Shown piece by piece: positions 53,224 to 62,095 of a stretch of DNA of 64,000 nt. This DNA comes from Ardenticatenaceae bacterium. Its GTDB lineage: Bacteria > Chloroflexota > Anaerolineae > Promineifilales > Promineifilaceae. Under the pieces are notes generated by a model. The model saw nothing but the letters and a program-made list of their open reading frames with translations. It did not search any database and was not told the DNA's origin. The translations under genes and the position numbers were made by a program. Positions within the stretch are counted from its first letter, which is position 1. The number at the start of each line of letters is the position of its first letter. Location of the stretch: NCBI GenBank assembly GCA_020634245.1, contig JACKCC010000025.1, positions 46,416 to 110,415 of the forward strand. The letters are read 5' to 3'.

Positions 53224-54582
53224 TTACATGCCCCAGTGATTGGGGTATGGCTGTGCGCCTAAGGAACCGGTCGGATAAACGCGAACTTCAGTCGTTTGAC
53301 CGCCGAAGCCGCCTGCCGCCAGGTTGTTAGAGCGTGTATATGCCCGGTTGTAAAGCAGGTAGGAGTCGTAACCCGCGCCACTTGAACCGGAACCACCGGA
53401 AAAGGCCGGAGCCGTAAAGATAACGTCGTAGCTTTCCCCAGCGTTGATGGTGATGGTGTCCGTTTCGTAAATGGTCGATGTTCCATCGCGGCCGCGCATT
53501 AGCGTAGCATCGCGCCCCACCACGCGCATTTGGATACCGGCCAGGGTCATGGCCGATTCTTTGAAGCCCAAATTGGCGAAGCGCAGCAGCACCCGTTCGC
53601 CGGGCTGGCAGGTGACCAGCGAGGAGTAGGGTTGGTACTGCAATTGTGGATTGCCGGGAGGAGCAATCAGGTCGCCGCTGGCGTCACGCACCGGGTTGAA
53701 GGGATCGATGGAGCCGTTGGGGGCCAGAGTGTCGGGGTAGACACGGCCGTTCAGCAAGGCGAAATCTACCTTATAATCACTCCATTCGGGCAGTTGGATA
53801 TGGGCATCGCACCAGTGTGCTTCAGCCCATACTTCGCTGAGGAACATGGCAAACTCGCGATCATACCCGGTGGAGCCGTCGCCGTCATTGTAGGCGTACT
53901 TGCCGCTGGGGTAGAAGGCGGTGTTGCCATTTTGCAACGGCCGTACAAAGACCAGCCCGGTCATCCCCATGTGGACGTGCTCCACATCCTCTACATGGCA
54001 GTGGAACATGTACGTCCCCGCCTCACGCGGCCGGTAGATGTAGGTGAAATCGCGCCCGGTCGGCACCGAGACCGAACCGGACGGTTCACCATCAAAGAAT
54101 GGAATGACGTTGCGGAAGCCATGCCAATGCAAAGTATGGGCATCGAACAGGTCAGGCCGCAGCGCCAGGCCCAGATTGGTCAACTGCATTCGAAAATCGA
54201 CCGGATTGTTTGGATCGAATTGATTGACCCAAAAGAGCGGAGCGCTGTGCTGTGCTTTGTTCTTCTGGTTGCTTTTTTGGACGGCCGTTAACCCGGACAC
54301 ATTGCGAAAACCGAAAATGTAAGTCGTAAAAGGCGAAGGAGCCAAAACGTCAGGATGGTAAGGCGGAATCGCTGGTGATGGCGGCAGATAAATCCAGCCG
54401 TCCGTGCCCGCATAATACAAATCATAAGGAAGACCTTGCGCCTCAGCGACCGACTCCGGTCCCAGCACCCGGCGCAAGACTTGGGGCATTACACTGGCCC
54501 CAGCAGTGATGAATACGGCACTGCCGGCAATTTTCAGGAAATCGCGGCGGCTTACGTTGAAGGATGATGATTGTTTACTCAT
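53224..54582 (-). CDS. TAT-exported multicopper-oxidase-family protein
   Basis: 452 residues. A twin-arginine signal is clear (S-R-R-D-F-L-K, residues 11-17). In the first cupredoxin domain H149, H152-W-H154-G and then H194-C195-H196...H202-V-H204-M-G-M207 supply the type-1 and part of the type-2/3 copper ligands. The second domain has no copper-binding pairs (F-A-N-L-G-F-K-E-S-A-M-T-L replaces the H-P-F-H-L-H-G region). Folded export with cofactor fits the TAT signal. It could be a two-domain oxidase with T1 copper in the first domain, or need the adjacent 443-aa protein. AAGGAG precedes the ATG. Confidence 0.88.
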   Translation of the reverse strand: MSKQSSSFNVSRRDFLKIAGSAVFITAGASVMPQVLRRVLGPESVAEAQGLPYDLYYAGTDGWIYLPPSPAIPPYHPDVLAPSPFTTYIFGFRNVSGLTAVQKSNQKNKAQHSAPLFWVNQFDPNNPVDFRMQLTNLGLALRPDLFDAHTLHWHGFRNVIPFFDGEPSGSVSVPTGRDFTYIYRPREAGTYMFHCHVEDVEHVHMGMTGLVFVRPLQNGNTAFYPSGKYAYNDGDGSTGYDREFAMFLSEVWAEAHWCDAHIQLPEWSDYKVDFALLNGRVYPDTLAPNGSIDPFNPVRDASGDLIAPPGNPQLQYQPYSSLVTCQPGERVLLRFANLGFKESAMTLAGIQMRVVGRDATLMRGRDGTSTIYETDTITINAGESYDVIFTAPAFSGGSGSSGAGYDSYLLYNRAYTRSNNLAAGGFGGQTTEVRVYPTGSLGAQPYPNHWGM

Positions 54583-54651
54583 TTATAAACTCCTTGGCAT
54601 TCTGGCCAGGGGACAGCGAAACTGCCATCCCCTGGCCATTGATGCGTTTGT

Positions 54652-57600
54652 TTAGGGCATATTCCCGCCGCCAAAGTCGTCGATGCGAGCATCGCCAGCG
54701 CTGGTGTTTGTCGTTCCCACAAACTGCACACCGATCCGGCCGCCACCCTGAGCACGGGCTGTCGGCCAGGGCGTAGCGCCGCTGGTGACGTTGGTACTGC
54801 CAACCAGAACGCCGTTCTTGTAGACGCTTACACTACCGTCTTGCTGAGTTCGCGCGCCAAATTGATCACCATTAACAAAACTGACACCGGTAATGGTAGA
54901 ACGGACGCGCCAACCCTGAGCTGGAGCCAGTGTCGAGATTCGCACCTGGCTGTTAGCCCGGTCGTAGATGACGGCGATCATAGCTGTGTTGGCTGCATTG
55001 GCCTTGAGAACCAAATCCTGCTCACTGGCCAGTAAGGACACATCAGTAAAGGTAAAGAACGCTTCCTGATTCGCGCCAAAAGCTGTATTCCACTTAACCA
55101 GGCCGGCCCCATTACGAACCTGCAAGGTGTTCGTGTCAACCCGATAGCCAGGGGAAGGACTGGTCCAATTGGTTCCCAGATTGCTGCTGTTGGCGCGGTT
55201 GAAGTTGTCCAGCAAGGCTGTAGTCGGGAAAGCGGCTACAGTACCAGCCACTTCATCGGCGCCGATCTCGAAGCCGGTTCCAGATGGGCGGGTATTGCCG
55301 TCGATGTCCAGAGCTGGCGCATTAACGCCGCTCTTGCTGGCCGCCCCCGTGTTATTGGCCGGGGACGTAGCCGGGATGTGGTAGTTGCCCAACAGGTTAG
55401 CCGGCAGGTCTACTGCCACCAGGATTGCACCCACAAAGTTTGGGTTGTTACGCCATACATTGAAGGCCACCGAGGCATCGTACGGAGCGATCACTGTCGG
55501 ATTGGCAAAACTGTTGGTGGGACTGGGTGTGAATGGGTAAAGGCCCGTATTCTGCTGGATGATCGAGTTGGTCGGGGCCAGCACGCCAGTGCCATCAGCC
55601 ACACCCAAATCCCAGTAATTGATCGGGGTTACGTCGCCAGCAATGCCAATGCCCGTCACGGTTGCACCAGCACGAGTACCGGCGCGGTTGTCCCAGAAGA
55701 TGTTGTTGAACAACAGCGGGTTGCTGAAGATGGATGAGCCACCCGGCAGCGTTGCTTGCAGCAGGTCACTGTTTTGGGAGGTGGACAGGCCGGCGGGAGC
55801 GGGAAAACCATTGCTGGTTACGGCCGTTGCCGTCGTCAGGTTCTTCATGATCGTGTTGTTGTAAACCCGTACATTGGGAGCGTCATTGATACCAATGCCA
55901 CCACCTTCGTGCGTCGAGACGTTGTTCACAATGATATTGTTGTAAACATTCATCGGGAAGTTGCCCGCCATCAGGAAGCGCAGACCACCGCCATCGTCAT
56001 TAGCCAGGTTCGCCTGAATCAGGTTATTGTAGATGGCCACCGGGCCAGAGCCGGGCGACAGCAGGCTGGGGTCGGCCGGTAACTCACCAGCGATCATGAT
56101 ACCGCCACCTTCGTCGTACGAGGCGTTGAAGTAGATGCGGTTGTCGTGGATAGAACCGTTGGGACTGTAACCGTATGCCGTCAAACCACCACCATATTCG
56201 GCCGAGAAGTTGCCGCAAACATCATTGCGGGTCACTTCGTAGTTGTCAGCACCGGCAAAGAGGCCGATGCCGCCAGCCAGATTCGTACCGCCGTTGGCAA
56301 TGATGCGATTGTTGGCAATACGAATGTTTTCGTTATGGCTGCTGGTATTAGGCGCCGGTAAATCGGGCGTACCAATACGGACCGTGCCATAAGCGCCGCC
56401 GTTATTCTGAATGGTATTGTTGGTAATTTGCAGGTAACGGGCATAGCCGTTGGCAAAGACAGCGCCACCCTGGGTAATCAGGTTAGCCGGCAGGCCGGTT
56501 GGGCCACCGCCAATGGCGTTGAGGTTGCCGGGGAAGCCCTGTTGGTCGCCACCGCGCAGGTCAAAGCCGTCAATACTGGCTTTGTAACCTGTTGTGAAAG
56601 CGCCATCATGGGCAAAGATAGAGATGACTGCGCCATCGAAGATGGTCTGGTTGCCATCCCAGGTGATGCCGCCCAACGTCGTGTACCAATCTGCGGCTAC
56701 GACACCATCACCGGCAAAAGCGCCGCCATCAATGATGGAGCCAGGCACAAAGGTTGTCCCCTGGAAACCACCGGGGCCGACGCCTTGCAGCTTGATCGGG
56801 CTGTTGACGATCAGGTTTTCGTAGTAAGCGCCGCGCGGGTTGGCACGGGGATTCGTCAGGTCAGGCTGGCCAGGATAGACCACCACTAAATCGTTACCAT
56901 TGCTGGCCTGAGCCGCATTGATAGCGCTCTGAATCGTGGCGTAAGGATGGCCAGGACCCACTTCGTACAGGTTGGGGGTGTACGAACCGCCAGCAGCAGG
57001 GGTAAAGTTACCGCCGCCGAAGTTGTCGACTCGGGCGTCGCCGGCAGAAGGACCAGCAGTACTGCTGCCGCTTGTGCCTGTAAACCGCAGACCAATCTGG
57101 CCGCCACCTTGGGCCAGCGTCGTTGGCCAGGGACTCGGCGTGCTGGTAACGTTGACACTACCGATCTGGTTGCCATTCTTGAAGACAGCGACGGCGCCAT
57201 CAGCAGATGCCCGTGCACCGAACCGGTCGCCATTGGCGAAGGTGACGCCGCTGATCGTACTTTGTAAGGTCACGGTGCCCAGGCTGCCTGCCTGCGTATA
57301 AATCAGGACATCGCTGTTGCTGTAGTCATAGAGGACAGCAATCAGGTTGTTGTTACCAAAGCCGGGCGCGGACGTGCGTTTTAGGATCAGGCCCTGCGTA
57401 TCGGCGCCGAGAATGCCTGAGGTCGTACTGACATCGGTGAAGGTGAAGTACGCTTCCTGATTGGCGCCGAATGACGTTGCCCACAGAGGCAAGCTGAGGG
57501 CCGCACCTGAGTATACACGCAGGGCGTTGTCGCGGATCTGATACCCAATAGTTGACCCGTTCCAGTTGCCGCCCAGGTTATTGTTGTTCGCCCGGTTGAA

Positions 57601-60600
57601 GTTATCCAGCACCGAAGCTGCCGGGAAGGGCACAACGCTGCTGCCCAACACGTGGAAAGTCAGGCCGCTAACCATACTTTGGCCGTTGGCTGCCGTGACG
57701 TTAAGTTGGTGCGGGCCAAAGGCTGTTCCTGCCGGAACGTTAACGGTGATTTGCGTATCGCTCCAGGCTGTGGTTGGCAGCACAATTGTGCTGTCCAGGG
57801 TCACTTGACCGCCAGCTGCACCAAATCCAAGGCCGTTAATGGTGAACGAACCGCTGCTGTTCACATAGGGCCGGGATACAGTGAAAAGTTGTGGTGTGGT
57901 TGGGCTTACGGGGCAGCTAAGCTGGTTAACCTGCCCGCCAGGGAGTTGCACGGTCACGCCCACCTGGGTTGGAGCCAGGTCGGCCGGAACCAGCAGGCCG
58001 GGAATGGCTTCAAACTCGGCGGCGATGGTGCGGAAATTGGGTTTGTAGTTCAGGTTCAACTGGCCGGGAATGCCGGGGTCGTTGCCGACGAAGCGGTACA
58101 GGTTGGCACAGACGCCGGACGGTGTGGGGCAGTTGATCCGGTTGGTGGACGGCAGCAGCACGTCGAAGAGGCCATTGTAATCGGACTCAACGGTGGTAAC
58201 GAGACGGTTGGCGTAATCGTAGATGCCTACTGGGGCGAAGGGGACGCCAGCTTTCTCACCAAATAGCAGTGACTGCGGGTTGCTGGAGAAGTTGAGGTCG
58301 TCGACAATCAGGCCCCAGAAACGGCCGGGGACAGGCACGTCGGTGAAGAGGTTGAAGGTTGGAACGATGGAACGGCCGTTATTCAACGTCACCAATTTGG
58401 TATCACACAATGGCCGAGGCTGTCCTTCAAAAGGCGATGCGCCAATATCCAGGAACGTGGCATTGTCAGTGGGTGTGGAGGCTGGAACTGTTACCCCTGG
58501 AATGAAAGCAGTGTCTTCCGGGTAGCCATCGGTGCCCATACCCAACACATCGACCGTGTGCAGCGAACCGGCACAAGCCGGCGGTGGTACCTGGGGAATA
58601 AACTGGTCGCCGTTGCCAATGTTGATATCTTCTTCACGGGTCACGTTGAACATCGGGCGTCCAGTAGCATCGTTGGGGATGGCCACTTCGACCAGGTAGT
58701 CGCGTCCGCCGGGCAGCGGCGTAAATGAGCCGCCTACACAGACAGGATTGGCCGGGTCGGTCGCATCGAGCACGCCATTAAAGCAGCCGTCGCCAAAACC
58801 ATAGTTACCATCGACAGCGGAAAAATCACTTTGGAACTGCACACCCATCAGTGGACCTTCCAGACAGTCTGCACTGGGGTCGGTTGGCAGCACCTGTTGG
58901 TCGGCCGGATAGGACAAGGGGTTTCCATCTACGTCGCGGGCGACACAGCCGGTTGGCCGCTGCCAGGTTTCTGTGACGTAGGTATTCAGTAAATTGCCTT
59001 TGGCATAAGCGCCATCGGGAGTAAGTTCGTAACGGTCGGTGGGGTCACAGGGAGCGCCAGTGGTGCCACAGGCTACCGGCTGGAACAGGTTGACAGTCAA
59101 ACCGGAAATGCCGGGCTGCCAATCTTCAACGGCCGCATAGCGCGGGTCTAGTTCGTTCCGGGTGGTGTCATAACTGACTGTGCCAACGATACCGCCGTTG
59201 CGCGGATCGATGCCGTTTGCGCCTGTGGGATCATAGGCGTGAACACCCCAATCCAACTGCCCGGACAACCCAATAATGGGCAAGACGCTGACGTCTACGC
59301 CGCCGCCTAGAATGGTGGTCGGCGTGGGTTGATTGTCGGCCTGATAGGTGACGCCAGTGGTGTAGTACAGATCGTTGTACGCTTCCATGACCAGCCATTG
59401 GGTCATGGGGTAGGCGTTTTCCATGATGTAGTAACCAGTGGCATCGGTGGTAACGGCCGTAGCCCCACGATCCATCAGTGAATTCTCACGCTTGCGCATG
59501 GTCAACGTAAAATTGGGAATACCCGGCTCACCTGGGTCCCTGACGCCATTGCGATTCAGGTCATTAAAGACATAGCCATCATATTTGGTCCACCAGCCGG
59601 TGAGAGGCAAAATGCCCATATCAACCATCTCGCCATTACTGACGGTCACGTTGATCAAATCGAGGATGTAGTTTTGCGGTTCATCCCACCAGGTGAGGGT
59701 GTAGTTGCCATCCGGAACATTGGCAATGTCAAATGCGCCGTTGGCATCACCCTGCCCCACATAAATGGCGGTGTCGCCATTCGTCAGGTCTGTCAGGCTG
59801 ATCCAGGGGTTCTCGATGGGTTGATCAAGGCGCGAACCGGAAGTGCCGCCCCAAATTGTGCCGGGCAGTCCGGTACCGCCCTTGGGAGGAACATAAACTT
59901 TAACGCCTTCCACGACGCCTTTGATATGCCCCGTCGGACCAGCAGGTAGTGAGCCAGTAGGGTGAACAAAGCCGAAAATGATCGCCGGGAAAGGTTCACC
60001 AGCAACAATAAATTCCGTATCCAAACCAGTCGCGCCTTCCATCACCCAGGCGTCCCAGTCGTGGTTGCCTTCCAGCGTTGTCGTTTGAATCCAGCCGGAG
60101 CCGTCTGGCGGGGTTACAGAAAGGGCATACCGGTTTGGTCCCAGGTTAGGAATGATCAGGTCGCCGTTGGCATCGCTGACGCATTGACCACCAGTTCCGG
60201 GGATGGGCGTGGGGGTATAATCGGGGGCATTCAGAATAACCTGGCCAGTATTGTCAGTTTCGTATTGAGTACAGAGGGGGTTGCCGAACACATCTGTGGT
60301 GACTTCGCCGAGATAATCGGCAATATGGCCGGTGAATCCAGCCAGGCCATTTTCAACGGGAACGTCGGGCGCACCATTTGTGGGGGAGGTATCTTGGAAA
60401 ACGTAGGCGTGGATAGTAGCAGTGGGTAGGGGCTGCGGTTGTAGTTCAACGGTCACCAGCCCTGAGCCTGAGAATGGTACGGAGAAGTGAGCGCCATCCA
60501 GTTTATAGCCGTCGGCCAGGACAGAGATGAGGTAACGGCCGTCAGGCAAATTCAACCCGCTGCCACTTACCCCATTAAAATCATCCTGGGTACCCTGCGT

Positions 60601-60942
60601 ATAAATAGGGCTGGAGCTAGGTACTCCAGCAACCGAGGTCCACAAGCAGGATGCCGGATAATCGGGGTCGCTGGGTGAACAACCATCCGACGGTGAACGT
60701 TGGTCGGTTGTGCCGGTATTATCAACATTGATGATGTATTTGAACTGAGTAACCGCATCACCCTGGTTGACGCCAGCGCCGCCAAAAGCTCGCGGTTCAG
60801 TGCGGGCGCTGATCACATTTAACGACAAGAAGCTGTTTGTTTGAGCAGCTGCATGTTGTATAAAAGAACCCGTCGCAAAAAAAAGGCCAGCCATTAAAAT
60901 GGCCAGGCCAGTTAACAAAGGTAATATTATTTTTCTATTCAT
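54652..60942 (-). CDS. Giant secreted surface protein with SdrD-like, IPT, LamG-like and beta-helix parts
   Basis: 2096 residues. Signal peptide 1-34. The first ~1000 residues hold Cna_B/SdrD_B-like domains (Y-V-F-N-D-L-N-R-N-G-V-R-D-P-G-E-P-G and similar). An IPT/TIG domain follows (about 1020-1105). Two laminin-G/glucanase-like domains sit at about 1115-1270 and 1930-2090 and share D-N-F-N-R-A-N and E-A-(Y/F)-F-T-F-T-D-V. Between them is a right-handed parallel beta-helix (about 1300-1790) with N-N-x-I-x-x-N repeats and D-D-G-G-G / E-G-G-G-I. No sortase or anchor motif is seen at the C-terminus, so it is probably free or loosely attached. First gene of the exported cluster; role likely adhesion or glycan binding. 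Confidence 0.9.
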   Translation of the reverse strand: MNRKIILPLLTGLAILMAGLFFATGSFIQHAAAQTNSFLSLNVISARTEPRAFGGAGVNQGDAVTQFKYIINVDNTGTTDQRSPSDGCSPSDPDYPASCLWTSVAGVPSSSPIYTQGTQDDFNGVSGSGLNLPDGRYLISVLADGYKLDGAHFSVPFSGSGLVTVELQPQPLPTATIHAYVFQDTSPTNGAPDVPVENGLAGFTGHIADYLGEVTTDVFGNPLCTQYETDNTGQVILNAPDYTPTPIPGTGGQCVSDANGDLIIPNLGPNRYALSVTPPDGSGWIQTTTLEGNHDWDAWVMEGATGLDTEFIVAGEPFPAIIFGFVHPTGSLPAGPTGHIKGVVEGVKVYVPPKGGTGLPGTIWGGTSGSRLDQPIENPWISLTDLTNGDTAIYVGQGDANGAFDIANVPDGNYTLTWWDEPQNYILDLINVTVSNGEMVDMGILPLTGWWTKYDGYVFNDLNRNGVRDPGEPGIPNFTLTMRKRENSLMDRGATAVTTDATGYYIMENAYPMTQWLVMEAYNDLYYTTGVTYQADNQPTPTTILGGGVDVSVLPIIGLSGQLDWGVHAYDPTGANGIDPRNGGIVGTVSYDTTRNELDPRYAAVEDWQPGISGLTVNLFQPVACGTTGAPCDPTDRYELTPDGAYAKGNLLNTYVTETWQRPTGCVARDVDGNPLSYPADQQVLPTDPSADCLEGPLMGVQFQSDFSAVDGNYGFGDGCFNGVLDATDPANPVCVGGSFTPLPGGRDYLVEVAIPNDATGRPMFNVTREEDINIGNGDQFIPQVPPPACAGSLHTVDVLGMGTDGYPEDTAFIPGVTVPASTPTDNATFLDIGASPFEGQPRPLCDTKLVTLNNGRSIVPTFNLFTDVPVPGRFWGLIVDDLNFSSNPQSLLFGEKAGVPFAPVGIYDYANRLVTTVESDYNGLFDVLLPSTNRINCPTPSGVCANLYRFVGNDPGIPGQLNLNYKPNFRTIAAEFEAIPGLLVPADLAPTQVGVTVQLPGGQVNQLSCPVSPTTPQLFTVSRPYVNSSGSFTINGLGFGAAGGQVTLDSTIVLPTTAWSDTQITVNVPAGTAFGPHQLNVTAANGQSMVSGLTFHVLGSSVVPFPAASVLDNFNRANNNNLGGNWNGSTIGYQIRDNALRVYSGAALSLPLWATSFGANQEAYFTFTDVSTTSGILGADTQGLILKRTSAPGFGNNNLIAVLYDYSNSDVLIYTQAGSLGTVTLQSTISGVTFANGDRFGARASADGAVAVFKNGNQIGSVNVTSTPSPWPTTLAQGGGQIGLRFTGTSGSSTAGPSAGDARVDNFGGGNFTPAAGGSYTPNLYEVGPGHPYATIQSAINAAQASNGNDLVVVYPGQPDLTNPRANPRGAYYENLIVNSPIKLQGVGPGGFQGTTFVPGSIIDGGAFAGDGVVAADWYTTLGGITWDGNQTIFDGAVISIFAHDGAFTTGYKASIDGFDLRGGDQQGFPGNLNAIGGGPTGLPANLITQGGAVFANGYARYLQITNNTIQNNGGAYGTVRIGTPDLPAPNTSSHNENIRIANNRIIANGGTNLAGGIGLFAGADNYEVTRNDVCGNFSAEYGGGLTAYGYSPNGSIHDNRIYFNASYDEGGGIMIAGELPADPSLLSPGSGPVAIYNNLIQANLANDDGGGLRFLMAGNFPMNVYNNIIVNNVSTHEGGGIGINDAPNVRVYNNTIMKNLTTATAVTSNGFPAPAGLSTSQNSDLLQATLPGGSSIFSNPLLFNNIFWDNRAGTRAGATVTGIGIAGDVTPINYWDLGVADGTGVLAPTNSIIQQNTGLYPFTPSPTNSFANPTVIAPYDASVAFNVWRNNPNFVGAILVAVDLPANLLGNYHIPATSPANNTGAASKSGVNAPALDIDGNTRPSGTGFEIGADEVAGTVAAFPTTALLDNFNRANSSNLGTNWTSPSPGYRVDTNTLQVRNGAGLVKWNTAFGANQEAFFTFTDVSLLASEQDLVLKANAANTAMIAVIYDRANSQVRISTLAPAQGWRVRSTITGVSFVNGDQFGARTQQDGSVSVYKNGVLVGSTNVTSGATPWPTARAQGGGRIGVQFVGTTNTSAGDARIDDFGGGNMP

Positions 60943-61432
60943 TTATTTGAACTCCTACTAATCGCGTTCAAGTTAAGCATCAAAAGGGTGGTAAAGTTGT
61001 CAAACAATTTCATGCGCACCTCCGAGGGAAAAATCTCATTTGGAATCAGGGAATAAACACTCTGCAATTGCTGAACCAAACCGGCCAATAAGCAATACAA
61101 ATAATAGGCTTCCTCTCAATGCAGGAACGCCTGATTCGAAAAACATCAATTTCGGCCTTCTGTTTAAGCTTCCAGCAGTGTAGCTGAACGTGAAGAATCT
61201 GTATATGCACCCAAATAATTCGTTTGGAGTCCAAAAAGGACTATTTATTGGGTGATTTATAGATAAAAAGGATTAGTACTCAGGTACTATATTGAACGTT
61301 TTGGGGGAAAATATAAGGTGGAATTATCTGAGTGAAGCGGAAAAACAATAAAAAATCTTGAAGGCTGTCTACCTACTTTCCCTAAGCGAAACGCAGAAAA
61401 AGGCATCATTTGCCGCGAAAATTTTCTACCGT
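60943..61432. other. Promoter-bearing spacer between exported cluster and response regulator
   Basis: 490 bases with no credible gene; small open frames here have no ribosome site or recognisable motif. AT-rich between 61240 and 61330 with a dyad at 61274-61289. It should contain the promoter of the exported cluster on the minus strand. Confidence 0.6.
61274..61289. promoter_or_regulatory. Dyad that could bind the adjacent NarL-type regulator
   Basis: TAGTAC-TCAG-GTACTA, perfect 6-base arms around a 4-base centre. Size and TAC content are compatible with a NarL/LuxR-family operator; no binding evidence exists. Confidence 0.35.
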
Positions 61433-62089
61433 TTATCTAAGGCCTGCATCTCGTGCATATTTGGCCGCCTCACGACGATTAGTCAGATTCAGCTTGTCCA
61501 ATATGCTGTGCACATGACGTTTAACTGTATTTTCAGAAAGGAACAACTTGGTTGCTATTTCTTGGTTGGAGGCGCCATTAGCCAATTCACGGAGTACTTC
61601 AAGTTCTCGCTGGCTAAGGTTAAGAAATGCGTCTCGCGGCGTCTGATGACCTGTTTCAGAACGCGAAAATTCTTTGAGGATTCGTCTGGTCATGTCAGCC
61701 GACAGGGCAATTTGGCCTTCATAGACAGAGTGTATGGCTTCTAAGAACTTTTCTATAGGCGCATTTTTCAGGAGAAATCCGGTAGCTCCACTGCGAACAG
61801 CGGCAAATAGCTCTGAGTCATCGGCATGTACCGTTAGGAAAAGAATTTTGCAGTTGGGATTTTCGGCCAGGATTGCTTGAGCAGCATCTGAACCTTTACC
61901 ATCAGGTAAGCCAAAATCCATGATAATCATATCGGGTTGTAACCGGCGGGCGGCCTCAACAGCCTCGGCGACTGTGCCCGCCTGTCCACAAACGTCAATA
62001 TCGGGTTCCGAACGCAGCAAACTCACCAAGCCCTGCCGAAAAAGAAGGTGATCATCAACGATTAAAACTTTCACTATCACTACTCTCAA
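61433..62089 (-). CDS. NarL-type response regulator
   Basis: 218 residues. Receiver domain with D12/D13, phospho-acceptor D58 (I-I-M-D-F-G-L-P) and L-K in F-L-L-K-N-A-P, followed by a LuxR-type helix-turn-helix (E-L-E-V-L-R-E-L-A-N-G-A-S-N-Q-E-I-A then V-K-R-H-V-H-S-I-L-D-K-L). The longest frame begins with TTG; GTG at residue 6 (K-V-L-I-V-D-D-H follows) is an alternative start. It directly follows the kinase gene and forms a NarX/NarL-type pair with it. Its position upstream of the exported cluster makes that cluster a candidate target. Confidence 0.93.
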   Translation of the reverse strand: MRVVIVKVLIVDDHLLFRQGLVSLLRSEPDIDVCGQAGTVAEAVEAARRLQPDMIIMDFGLPDGKGSDAAQAILAENPNCKILFLTVHADDSELFAAVRSGATGFLLKNAPIEKFLEAIHSVYEGQIALSADMTRRILKEFSRSETGHQTPRDAFLNLSQRELEVLRELANGASNQEIATKLFLSENTVKRHVHSILDKLNLTNRREAAKYARDAGLR

Positions 62090-62095
62090 ATATGG

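Noticed and set aside
53530..54291. Plus-strand open frame of 253 codons opposite the TAT-exported oxidase gene
   Set aside because: No family resemblance or ribosome site; the minus-strand frame has a TAT signal and copper motifs.
61358..61744. Plus-strand open frame overlapping the end of the NarL-type regulator
   Set aside because: It is antisense to the LuxR-type helix-turn-helix and has no recognisable features.
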